Shown: positions 1-7,952 of the stretch, piece by piece
Position numbering within the stretch: the stretch's first letter is position 1
Layout of the letters: each line of letters starts with the position of its first letter
Assembly: GCA_965248235.1 (NCBI GenBank)
Contig: CBDFIU010000005.1
Span: 1,302,001-1,366,000 of the forward strand
Reading direction: 5' to 3'
Length of the DNA: 64,000 nucleotides
From: UBA6623 sp965248235
GTDB taxonomy: Bacteria > Acidobacteriota > Terriglobia > Bryobacterales > UBA6623
Program-made: the position numbers and the translations under genes
The notes under the pieces: model-generated
What the model was told of the DNA's origin: nothing
Database searches by the model: none
What the model saw: the letters and a program-made list of their open reading frames with translations, nothing else

Positions 1-501
1 GATGAGATGGGCGTGGGCTGCGAGCGCTGCCACGGCCCCGGACAAGCCCACATTCAGGCGGTAACGAGTGCCCGCCCGCCCGCGCAAGACATTTTTCATC
101 CCGGACGGTTGGGGGGATTCGCGCAGGCGCAAATGTGCGGCGCCTGCCACGGCGCGCCGCCCGCGGATAACGATTTCGACGCGCTGCGACAGGTCGAAAC
201 CATGGTCCACAGCGTGCGGTTCCCCAGTCAGAGGATCGTGTTGAGCCGCTGCTTCAACGAAAGCTTCGGGGATCTGAAATGCACGACCTGCCACGACCCG
301 CATGTCAACGTACGGGACGAGGCGGCCGGCCACGACCAGTCCTGCTTGGCGTGCCACAACACGGCGGCACGGGAAGAGGCGGCGGTTTGCCCGGTGGGGA
401 CGACGAAGTGTTCGAGTTGCCACATGTCCAAGGAACGGGTGATGCGTCATTCGCTTTTCAGCGATCATTGGATTCGTGTCGTCGACCCTAACGGAGGATA
501 G
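1..501 (+). CDS. Multihaem c-type cytochrome, C-terminal part
   Basis: C-terminal part of a periplasmic multihaem cytochrome c. The frame is already open at base 1, so the start lies outside the window. Five CXXCH haem-binding motifs are visible: CERCH (bases 19-33), CGACH (136-150), CTTCH (280-294), CLACH (343-357) and CSSCH (409-423). This fits the cytochrome c554-like electron carriers. The stop at 499-501 is followed 36 bases later by a TPR protein and then by an FG-GAP/ASPIC protein on the same strand, a trio I know from Acidobacteriota and Planctomycetota. The redox partner cannot be told from this fragment. Confidence 0.85.
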   Translation, partial: DEMGVGCERCHGPGQAHIQAVTSARPPAQDIFHPGRLGGFAQAQMCGACHGAPPADNDFDALRQVETMVHSVRFPSQRIVLSRCFNESFGDLKCTTCHDPHVNVRDEAAGHDQSCLACHNTAAREEAAVCPVGTTKCSSCHMSKERVMRHSLFSDHWIRVVDPNGG

Positions 502-537
502 GCTAAGGTCGCGGATCGACGCGACCGGCGAGACAAG

Positions 538-2394
538 ATGCAAGTGATTGACCTGTTAGGGAAACGCGCGACGGCCGCGGCCGCGTTGGGTGTCGCGCTG
601 CTGTGCCCGGTCCCCCGCATATCGGCGCAGCCGGCCTCGTTGAGCCCCGCTGACCGCGCGTTTATCGAGCAGCATTTTCGACAGGCGAAGAACCACGAAG
701 CGTCCCGCGAGTGGAAAGCGGCGGCGGCTGCATACCGGCTGATTCTCGACAAATACCCGACAGCCCTGCCGCGTGTTTACCAGAACCTGGGGTTGGTTTC
801 CTACTATCAGCGCGATTACGACGGGGCGATCCTTGTCTTCGAGCGGGGTCTCGAGCTGGATGCGGGCATGCCGGGCAGTCGGCTGTTTCTCGGCATCTGC
901 TACATGAACACCGAGCGGCCCGAGCAAGCCCTGAAGCATTTGCGGATCGCCCACCGGCGGCAACCGACTCCCGAAAGTGCTCGAGCCCTGGGGCAAGCTT
1001 ACATGGGTCGCCGCCAGTACCGCGAAGCCATTGCCCTATTCAAAGAGACCCTTACCCTTCCCGGCGTGGAAAAGGCGGAGCTGCTTTTCTTGATAGCCGA
1101 CAGCTACCTAAAGCTGGCCGAGCGGACGGTGAACGAACAGGCTCGGCTGCACCCCCGATCGAAGCATACGTATTTAGGAGCGGCCAAGTTGTTCGAGAGC
1201 CGGCAAGGCTATCAAGTGGCGGCGATCAAGTATCTGGAAGCCGCCGAGCTGGACCCGATGAATGCCGCGATCTTTTTCCCGCTGGCCCGCATGCTGGCCA
1301 TCTTGGGGCTCGATGAGGCTTCGCGGTTAGCGCTTGAACGCTACTGGAGTTTGATGCCGCGGGTCCCGAAGAGCCCGATTGCCGCGGCCATGCTTCCGAA
1401 AGAGCAAGTCGCCGAGATCGGCACGAAAGTTGATTTCCCGGGCATTCTCGGTTCGCTTCCCGCCGTGGACCCGGAGCGACTGCCTCCGCTTCCGATGACG
1501 ACCGGCGATATCAACGAACCGCTCGGGAAGCAACTCGCCTCCGACCGGACGGGCCAATGGCAAACGGCGGTCGATGCTCTGGCGGAAGGGAACTTCAGGC
1601 AGGGACTGACGGCGCTCGACGCCGTGCCGGGCGGACAGCCGCCGTGGTTGGCGGATTACCTCAAAGTCGAAGCGCATATTTGGCTCGACGACTACCGCTC
1701 GGCCGGGGCGCGGATCGACCAATCGTTTGTTGGTCGGCAAGCGGTGGAAGCGGTCGAAATGTTACGCGGCGAGATCTATCGCCAGCTCTCGATCGAGCAT
1801 TTCGCCGAGCTTGTGGAGCGGCATCCGGAGTCGTGCCGGGCGCATCTGGTGAAGGCGCAGAATCTGGCCGCGCAGGAAAAGGCCGAAGCCGAGGGCGAGT
1901 TCCTGGCGGCACTCGAGGGATGCCCTTCGCAGACGCAGATCCGCGTCGAGTTGGCGGATTACTATTTGTGGAATTCGCGGTTTGAAGACGCACGGGCGCA
2001 ATGTTTGGAGGAATTGAAAATCAACCCCTATTCGAGCGCGGCGAAAAAGCGGTTGGGGCGAATCCACGTCCAGCTGCGCGACGCCGAAAAGGGCCTCGCT
2101 TATCTCAAGCAGGCGGCCGAAGCGGACCCGGAAGACCCGGATATCCGCACGGATATGGGGCGCGGTTATGAACTGGAAAGCCGCTGGGAAGAGGCGGTGG
2201 CGGAGTATCAATTGGCACTGCGGCTGGACCCGACGCTGAACCGCGTGCATTATGTGTTGGCGCGGCTCTATCGCCAATTGGGTCAAAGGGACCGAGCCCG
2301 CGAAGAGTTTCGACTTTTCAAGGCCGGCGAGGACGAGGACCGCCGCAAACGCCGCGAGCAGATTCAAAGGCTGCGACAGCGGGAAGCCGAGTAG
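538..2394 (+). CDS. Exported TPR-repeat protein
   Basis: A 618-residue protein with an N-terminal signal peptide (hydrophobic core about residues 12-24, likely cleavage after ISAQ near residue 31). The rest is mostly TPR helices: a clear set at about residues 55-200 (for example YQRDYDGAILVFERGLELD), a linker, and a second set at about 430-600. TPRs are protein-interaction scaffolds, and no catalytic domain is visible. The gene lies 36 bases after the cytochrome and 3 bases before the FG-GAP/ASPIC gene, so the three are probably co-transcribed. It may tether the cytochrome or assemble a complex on the periplasmic side, but that is inference. Confidence 0.85.
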   Translation: MQVIDLLGKRATAAAALGVALLCPVPRISAQPASLSPADRAFIEQHFRQAKNHEASREWKAAAAAYRLILDKYPTALPRVYQNLGLVSYYQRDYDGAILVFERGLELDAGMPGSRLFLGICYMNTERPEQALKHLRIAHRRQPTPESARALGQAYMGRRQYREAIALFKETLTLPGVEKAELLFLIADSYLKLAERTVNEQARLHPRSKHTYLGAAKLFESRQGYQVAAIKYLEAAELDPMNAAIFFPLARMLAILGLDEASRLALERYWSLMPRVPKSPIAAAMLPKEQVAEIGTKVDFPGILGSLPAVDPERLPPLPMTTGDINEPLGKQLASDRTGQWQTAVDALAEGNFRQGLTALDAVPGGQPPWLADYLKVEAHIWLDDYRSAGARIDQSFVGRQAVEAVEMLRGEIYRQLSIEHFAELVERHPESCRAHLVKAQNLAAQEKAEAEGEFLAALEGCPSQTQIRVELADYYLWNSRFEDARAQCLEELKINPYSSAAKKRLGRIHVQLRDAEKGLAYLKQAAEADPEDPDIRTDMGRGYELESRWEEAVAEYQLALRLDPTLNRVHYVLARLYRQLGQRDRAREEFRLFKAGEDEDRRKRREQIQRLRQREAE

Positions 2395-2397
2395 CGC

Positions 2398-4095
2398 ATG
2401 ACGGTCCCCAAGATCGGACCCGCGTTGCTTCTCGCGGCTTCGCTGTCGGCCGGCTCCCCGCATTTTGTTGATATGGCGGAACAGGCGGGTCTGCGAGACG
2501 TGTTCTACTGCGGCGGCGACGACCGCAAGGACTACATCATCGAAACCCTTGGCGCGGGTGTGGCGCTGCTCGACTACAACCGGGACGGATACTTGGACGC
2601 TTTTTTCGTCACCGGCAGTACGCTCGAGGGGTTCCCCGAGGGCCGGCATCCGAGCAATCAGCTCTACCGCAATAATCGCGACGGGACCTTCACCAAGACC
2701 ACCGAGCAAGCCGGTCTCGGCAGCGCGGGGTGGGGTCACGGGACCTGCGTCGGGGATGTGGACAACGACGGCTTCGACGATTTATTCGTTACCTTCTTCG
2801 GAGAGAACCGGCTTTACTACAACACCGGCAAAGGCTCTTTCCGCGAGATCACGGCCGACGCCGGGCTTTCTCGCGAAAAGCGTTGGTCGACCGGTTGCGC
2901 CTTTCTCGACTACGACCGCGACGGGCTGCTGGATCTGTTCGTCGCGAATTACATTGTGTTCGACAAAGACCGCGTGCCCGCCCGCGGCAGCGCCCCAAGC
3001 TGCCGCTGGAAGGGACAACCCGTGCTCTGCGGCCCGCGCGGTCTGCCGGGCGAGACGAACGAGCTGTATCGCAATCTCGGCGGCGGCAAATTCAAAGACG
3101 TGACCGAAGCATCGGGCGTAGCCGCCGTGGACGGTCGCTACTCGCTGTCGGTGACGACGCTCGATTACAACCGCGACGGCCGGCCCGACATCTACGTGGC
3201 GGTCGATTCGCAGGCGAGCATTCTCTTCCACAACAAGGGCGACGGGACGTTCGAGGATGTCGGGATCTTCGCGGGCGTGTCTCTTGACGACAACGGAAAA
3301 GTGCAGGCCGGCATGGGTTCGGCGGCGGGCGACCTTGACGGCGACGGGAACGTGGATCTGATCAAGACCAATTTCATTGAGGAAACGACGAATGTCTACG
3401 TTAACAACGGTGACGAGTCGTTCACTGACCGGGTCTTCTCCCACGGAGCCGCGGTGAGTACGGAATACATGGGCTGGGGGGTCGGGTTTCTCGACTACGA
3501 CCGCGACACCTGGGCCGATCTGATTGTCGTCAACGGGCATGTTCACCCCGAGATCGAACCGCTGGTTCCGAATAACCCCTACCATCAGCGGCGTCTGCTC
3601 TACCGCAACATCGACGGCAAGAAGCTCGAAAATGTCAGCGCATCGGCGGGGCCCGGGATCACGACGCCGCATTCGAGCCGGGGCCTGGCCGTGGGGGATT
3701 ACGACAATGACGGCGATGTCGACGTCTTTGTCAACAACATGAACGAAAGGCCCAGTCTGTTGAGAAATGACACCGAATCCGTCGGAGGCTTTCTCTCGCT
3801 GAAGTTACGCGGCGCCAAGTCGAACCGAAGCGCGATCGGGGCGCGCGTCACGGTGACCGCCGGCAACCGCGTCATGGTGCGCGAGGTGCGGTCGGGCTCG
3901 AGTTTCATGTCGAGCAGTGACTTGCGGCTGCATTTCGGGCTGGGCGAATTCGAAACCGTCGCGGAGATCGAGGTCGAGTGGCCGTCGGCTGATTCGCGCG
4001 AAACGATCGAGGGGGTAGAAGGGAATCAGTTCGTTACGATCACCGAGGGGAAAGGAATTACGGAGAGAAGAGGGGTTGCAAGCGGGCCGGAATGA
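2398..4095 (+). CDS. FG-GAP/VCBS repeat protein with ASPIC/UnbV C-terminal domain (CRTAC1-like)
   Basis: A 565-residue exported protein with a short hydrophobic N-terminus. Its body has repeated calcium-binding blade motifs of the type DYNRDGYLD, DVDNDGFDD, DYDRDGLLD, DLDGDGNVD and DYDNDGDVD, the signature of integrin-like FG-GAP/VCBS beta-propellers. The last ~90 residues (GGFLSLKLRG through SADSRETIEG) match the ASPIC/UnbV domain, which usually ends CRTAC1-type proteins. It starts 3 bases after the TPR gene stop, so translational coupling is likely. These proteins are thought to be extracellular adhesion or carbohydrate-contact proteins. Their biochemical role is not settled. Confidence 0.9.
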   Translation: MTVPKIGPALLLAASLSAGSPHFVDMAEQAGLRDVFYCGGDDRKDYIIETLGAGVALLDYNRDGYLDAFFVTGSTLEGFPEGRHPSNQLYRNNRDGTFTKTTEQAGLGSAGWGHGTCVGDVDNDGFDDLFVTFFGENRLYYNTGKGSFREITADAGLSREKRWSTGCAFLDYDRDGLLDLFVANYIVFDKDRVPARGSAPSCRWKGQPVLCGPRGLPGETNELYRNLGGGKFKDVTEASGVAAVDGRYSLSVTTLDYNRDGRPDIYVAVDSQASILFHNKGDGTFEDVGIFAGVSLDDNGKVQAGMGSAAGDLDGDGNVDLIKTNFIEETTNVYVNNGDESFTDRVFSHGAAVSTEYMGWGVGFLDYDRDTWADLIVVNGHVHPEIEPLVPNNPYHQRRLLYRNIDGKKLENVSASAGPGITTPHSSRGLAVGDYDNDGDVDVFVNNMNERPSLLRNDTESVGGFLSLKLRGAKSNRSAIGARVTVTAGNRVMVREVRSGSSFMSSSDLRLHFGLGEFETVAEIEVEWPSADSRETIEGVEGNQFVTITEGKGITERRGVASGPE

Positions 4096-4113
4096 ACGGT
4101 GCCGCAACCACGG

Positions 4114-4138
4114 AGCCCCGAGCGCAAACGACGGGCCC
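4114..4138. repeat. Intergenic palindromic repeat, copy 1
   Basis: The core AGCGCAAACGACGGGCC, with AGCCCC before it, can fold as GCCC...GGGC around a GC-rich loop. Nearly the same unit occurs at 12635-12658, and a partial inverted copy lies at 12756-12767. All three are just downstream of genes, outside coding sequence. I read it as a dispersed REP-like element; a role in transcription termination or mRNA 3' ends is possible. Confidence 0.5.
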
Positions 4139-4249
4139 GCGTGATCGACGCAACTTCGGGAAGCCTTCCGGTTCCCAATCGAGAAAGGCGCGTTTGCAAG
4201 AGCGGCTTTTTCATAGACTGGGTATTGGGTCCGCTTTCGTTGAACGATC

Positions 4250-5323
4250 ATGAAGACCGCTATTCTCGGGTTGCCCCAGGTCGGGAAAACCTCGCTATTC
4301 ACCATTCTCACCGGCTCGGCGCGCCAAACCCATATCGGAGGGACGCAAGCTCAGGTCGGCGTCACGCGCGTGCCCGATGCGCGGCTTGACGCGCTGGCCG
4401 CCGTCTTCGAGCCCGACAAGGTCACCCACGCCGTCATCGAGTACGCCGACATGCCGCCGACCTCGCGCGAATCGCTGGCTGACGCCGGCTACGTCGGAAG
4501 CTTGCGCGCGGTCGACGCCTTTGCGCATGTGTTGCGGGTTTTCGAAGACGACACGGTGATGCACGCCGAAGGTTCGATCGACCCGGAACGCGACGAGGCC
4601 AACCTGGATCTCGAACTCATCATCAATGACCTGGCGGTGATCGAGAAACGCCTGGCGCGGGTCGAGAAAGACATGGGTCGCATCAAGAATCCCGAGCTGC
4701 CGCTCGAGCGGGACATTCTCGAAAAGGCCAAGGCATTTCTTGAATCCGAGCGTCCGCTGCGCGAGATGGAACTCGACGTCGATGAGGCCAAGCGATTACG
4801 GGGCTTTCAATTTCTCTCGGAAAAGCCCATGCTGCTGGTGTTGAACCTAGGGGAAGCACAGGCGGGCGATCTCCATGATATCGAGCAGGACTACCGCCGA
4901 CGCCGTGCCGAGGGCCGCCGCAATATGGACGTAACCGCGGTGTGCGGCAGCGTGGAGGCGGAAATCGCCGAACTTGAGCCTTCCGAAGCTCGCGAGTACA
5001 TGGAAGGTTACGGCCTTAGTGAGCCCGGCCTTGATCGTTTGATTCGTGCGAGCTATTCGCTGCTCGGGCTGATGTCGTTTCTGACGGCGGGCGAGAAGGA
5101 AGTGCGTGCCTGGACCATTCCGAAAAACAGCACGGCGGTGAAGGCAGCGGGGGCCATCCATACCGATTTCGAGAAGAAATTCATCCGGGCCGAGGCGATT
5201 CATTGGGAGAAGTTGGTTGGGCATGGGGGGTATGCCGGGGCGCGGAAGCATGGGGAGTTGCGGGTGGAAGGCAAGACCTATGTTGTCGAGGATGGGGATG
5301 TTCTGGTGATTCGGCACGGGTAG
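4250..5323 (+). CDS. ychF: YchF/OLA1-family GTPase/ATPase
   Basis: A 357-residue cytosolic P-loop NTPase of the Obg-related YchF family, usually ribosome-associated and preferring ATP. The P-loop GLPQVGKTS is at residues 7-15; most relatives have NVGKS here. The G4 region reads LVLNLGEAQ, an NxxE form that explains the loss of guanine specificity in this family. A coiled-coil insert (about 105-160) and the C-terminal TGS-type domain ending in VVEDGDVLVIRHG are present. Length is typical (~360). It stands alone between the FG-GAP operon and a convergent operon, and the ATG at 4250 follows a 150-base gap. Confidence 0.92.
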   Translation: MKTAILGLPQVGKTSLFTILTGSARQTHIGGTQAQVGVTRVPDARLDALAAVFEPDKVTHAVIEYADMPPTSRESLADAGYVGSLRAVDAFAHVLRVFEDDTVMHAEGSIDPERDEANLDLELIINDLAVIEKRLARVEKDMGRIKNPELPLERDILEKAKAFLESERPLREMELDVDEAKRLRGFQFLSEKPMLLVLNLGEAQAGDLHDIEQDYRRRRAEGRRNMDVTAVCGSVEAEIAELEPSEAREYMEGYGLSEPGLDRLIRASYSLLGLMSFLTAGEKEVRAWTIPKNSTAVKAAGAIHTDFEKKFIRAEAIHWEKLVGHGGYAGARKHGELRVEGKTYVVEDGDVLVIRHG

Positions 5324-5351
5324 CGCGGGCCGAAGCAGGTAGAACCGCGCA

Positions 5352-5373
5352 GGGCAGGCTTGGGGACCTGCCC
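5352..5373. terminator. Hairpin between convergent genes (dispersed palindrome family)
   Basis: GGGCAGG (5352-5358), an 8-base loop and CCTGCCC (5367-5373) form a 7-bp GC-rich stem in the 88-base gap between the ychF stop and the end of the convergent gene at 5412. There is no T-run on either side, so it is not a classical intrinsic terminator. A hairpin of the same design sits at 31382-31403, so it may be a mobile palindromic repeat that also stops transcription. Confidence 0.4.
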
Positions 5374-5411
5374 CACCGGGCCCCCACGGGTATTGGCCGG
5401 ACGCCGAGCCA

Positions 5412-5882
5412 CTATTCGCGGAACGTTGCTTCGGTGAACGTGAACAGCTGCAATTGCCTCAGCTCGAAGCGGCGAAATTCTTCGAGGTAATAGTTCCGCG
5501 CGAGTTGCAGGCCGAGGGCGGTCTCGGTCGTCGTGGATCCGCCTTGACGGCGGTTCATGAGTGTGACCGATAGGTTGAGGATCGTGTTGCCGAGGAAACC
5601 CTCCCGGAAGTAGCAGAAGATGTCTTGGACGCCGCGGAAAACGGCCTGGACGATTTGATCGTGAGGATGAAACGGGGCATCGCCGTCGGCGTAATTGTAA
5701 TGCGCGAAGTCGATTTCGACATCGAATAGTCCCGTGCAACTCTGGCCGCGGTCCTCGTCGATCGCATCGCGCGAAATCATGTCGATGCGTTTCATGAATC
5801 CGTCGTGGAAGCCATTGAAGTAGTCGAAGGCGGCGGCGGCTTCTTCGGGCGAAGAGACCTGATAAATTCGCGGTTCCGACAT
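5412..5882 (-). CDS. Uncharacterised 156-residue protein
   Basis: I do not recognise a family. It is a soluble, acidic 156-residue protein with no signal peptide or membrane segment. It has an aromatic-rich centre (DFAHYNYADGD, FRGVQDIFCYFREGF) and a helical C-terminus (ARNYYLEEFRRFELRQLQLF). It lies 46 bases downstream of the GHMP kinase on the same strand, third in the row ABC ATPase - GHMP kinase - this gene, so it is probably in that operon and linked to the same sugar-phosphate function. Start is the ATG at 5880-5882. Confidence 0.6.
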   Translation of the reverse strand: MSEPRIYQVSSPEEAAAAFDYFNGFHDGFMKRIDMISRDAIDEDRGQSCTGLFDVEIDFAHYNYADGDAPFHPHDQIVQAVFRGVQDIFCYFREGFLGNTILNLSVTLMNRRQGGSTTTETALGLQLARNYYLEEFRRFELRQLQLFTFTEATFRE

Positions 5883-5928
5883 CTTATTCGCCCCTAAAGC
5901 CCGTCAGTTTTGAGTTTCCGCTGTTTCG

Positions 5929-6921
5929 TCACTCCACGACTGGTTTCACAACCGCCACGCCGATTTCGGAAAGCTCTTGGGTCAAGGTCTTCAAGTGCCC
6001 TTCATCGCGGTAGGTCCCCACGATAGCTCCGCCCGAGCCGGCGAACTTAGCGGTCACACCGGCCCGGCGGGCGGTCTCGACCATCTCCTGATTCCCGGCG
6101 CTGATGCGGTAGATCCGCGAGCGCAAGTCATAATTGGCATCGACGAGCCGCGCAAGGTTTTCCGTGTCGCCGTCAACGAGGGCCTTGCGCCCCTGCTCGG
6201 CGATGTCGGCCCATATTTGCATCGCCTCGACGACGGAGCTGTCGCCGCCCATATAGCGGGCGCGAATGTTGTTGTGAAAAACTTCGGTGCCTTCGCTCAA
6301 GCTGGTGCGATAGGCGACGTAGATGTTGGGCAGCAAGCCCGGGTCGAGCTCTTCGTAGTCGCCGTAGCCGTCGCGCTCCATTCGCTCCTTGGCGAAGTCC
6401 ATATAGACAAGGCCTTCGTAGACCTGAATCACGCGGTCCTGTAGGCCGGCCGCTACGCCCAATTCCCGCGTCTCGGTTTCGAGGGCCAAATTCACCTGCA
6501 CGGGCCGAGGAATTTCGATTTCGAAATGATTCATCAAGGCACGTAGAGTGGCGGTGATGATGGCGCTTGACCCTCCCAAGCCGAGACGTTGCGGAATATT
6601 CGATTCATATTCGATGGTGAAGTTGCGGTCGCCGATTTCGATACCCTGCTCGGCGCAATAGTCGGTGAAGCGCATCAGCAGCGCTTGGATAATGCGGATC
6701 CCGCCGTAGTAGCCCCGCCAGCGAGTGGTCTCGCGCATGTCGTCGAGACTTTCCCAGATCGGGAAATCGGCTTTCGAGGGACGAATTTCGACACGGGCGC
6801 TGGGGTAGAGCAGAACGCGGGCGCGAAAGTTTCGCAGGCTGAAGGCGATGGTTTTCCCGAAATAACCGTCGCTGGGATTGCCCAGTAAACCGGCGCGGGC
6901 GTAGGCTCTGGTTTCAATCAT
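5929..6921 (-). CDS. GHMP-family sugar kinase, glucuronokinase-like
   Basis: A 330-residue cytosolic kinase of the GHMP superfamily, which transfers phosphate from ATP to a sugar C1 or an isoprenoid alcohol. The ATP-binding motif is at residues 114-119 (GLGGSSA), and a glycine-rich GSGGAIVG lies near the C-terminus. The N-terminus (RAYARAGLLGNPSDGYFGKT) closely resembles plant glucuronokinase, which makes glucuronate 1-phosphate for UDP-GlcA salvage. D-glycero-D-manno-heptose 7-phosphate kinases are a second possibility. It begins 25 bases after the ABC ATPase and is followed 46 bases later by the unknown 156-residue gene. The fold is certain; the substrate is inferred from N-terminal similarity only. 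Confidence 0.85.
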   Translation of the reverse strand: MIETRAYARAGLLGNPSDGYFGKTIAFSLRNFRARVLLYPSARVEIRPSKADFPIWESLDDMRETTRWRGYYGGIRIIQALLMRFTDYCAEQGIEIGDRNFTIEYESNIPQRLGLGGSSAIITATLRALMNHFEIEIPRPVQVNLALETETRELGVAAGLQDRVIQVYEGLVYMDFAKERMERDGYGDYEELDPGLLPNIYVAYRTSLSEGTEVFHNNIRARYMGGDSSVVEAMQIWADIAEQGRKALVDGDTENLARLVDANYDLRSRIYRISAGNQEMVETARRAGVTAKFAGSGGAIVGTYRDEGHLKTLTQELSEIGVAVVKPVVE

Positions 6922-6946
6922 CGGTCGCTCCGTGGCGAGTCAGCTC

Positions 6947-7765
6947 TCACACAGCCCCGTAGTAACCGTCGCGGCGCACGAGTTCGATCGGCATGCCGAA
7001 AAGCTCCGAGAGCCGAGGCGAGGCCAAAACATCCTCTTTCGGACCGTCGTGAAAAACCTGACCGCCTTTCATCAGAACGATGCGGCTGATCTCGGGGATG
7101 ATGTCGGGCAAGTGGTGAGTGACCATCACGATCATCGTTCCGCGGTTCGTGATCTTGCGTAGGACCTCTCGAAACTCGCTGACCGCTCGCAGGTCGAGGC
7201 CGGCGGTGGGCTCGTCGAGAATCAACGCCCGCGGGTCGTGCACCAAGGCCCGCCCTATCAAGATGCGTCGCAGCTCGCCGGTCGACATCTGATCGGTTTG
7301 GTGATCGGCGAGGCGGGTGATTTCGAGCAGTTCGAGGACTTCGTCGGCTTTCTCGCGCATCGCGGCGGTGACTTCGTTGTGGGGCCAGATCTCGGTACTG
7401 CTAAAAAACCCCGACAGCAGGGCTTCGCGGCCGTTGATCTCGCGAGAACATAACTCGGCCCAATCCGGCGAGACGATGCCCAGCATCGGCCGCAGATCGA
7501 ACAAGCGCCAGCGATCTTTCCCGAAGATTGTAAGCGAGGCGTCGTCGCGGTCCAGCGGATAACACTCGCGCATCAGCGTTTTGATCAAGGTCGATTTGCC
7601 CGAACCGTTGGGGCCGACGATGGCCGTGTTTTCACCGAGGCCGATCGAGACGGTCAGGCCGTCAAGTGCACGGCGGCCGGCACGCATGACGGTGATGTTG
7701 CGGAAGTCCAGCAGCGTTTCGGGCGCGGAATGGGAGGCCGTGGGAAAAGAGGTCTCTGCGTGCAT
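6947..7765 (-). CDS. Stand-alone ABC transporter ATP-binding protein
   Basis: A 272-residue ABC ATPase: Walker A GPNGSGKST (residues 51-59), signature MSTGELRR, Walker B ALILDEPTAGLD and a switch His in VMVTHHLPD. It resembles the YlmA/ModF-like single-domain ATPases. No permease or binding protein is encoded nearby, so it may serve a distant transporter or act as a soluble regulator. The frame is open to 8329, but I place the start at the ATG at 7765: the upstream translation is low-complexity and runs over the divergent PQQ gene. It leads the operon with the GHMP kinase. The 187-base divergent gap to 7953 should hold its promoter. Confidence 0.88.
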   Translation of the reverse strand: MHAETSFPTASHSAPETLLDFRNITVMRAGRRALDGLTVSIGLGENTAIVGPNGSGKSTLIKTLMRECYPLDRDDASLTIFGKDRWRLFDLRPMLGIVSPDWAELCSREINGREALLSGFFSSTEIWPHNEVTAAMREKADEVLELLEITRLADHQTDQMSTGELRRILIGRALVHDPRALILDEPTAGLDLRAVSEFREVLRKITNRGTMIVMVTHHLPDIIPEISRIVLMKGGQVFHDGPKEDVLASPRLSELFGMPIELVRRDGYYGAV

Positions 7766-7952
7766 GATGAGGTCGACGCGTCTCGACAAAACCCGGCTCG
7801 ACGGGGTGGCCGCGGTTGAATTGTTCAAGATAACATGCGTTCGGCCGACCACCTGCGTCAGTTGGCCTATTCCGCGAGACACGAGTGTCGGCGGGTTGGC
7901 GGCCATCGTGGTGCGGCGGGCGCTACACTGGGGATCTGTTGCGGAGAGGACT

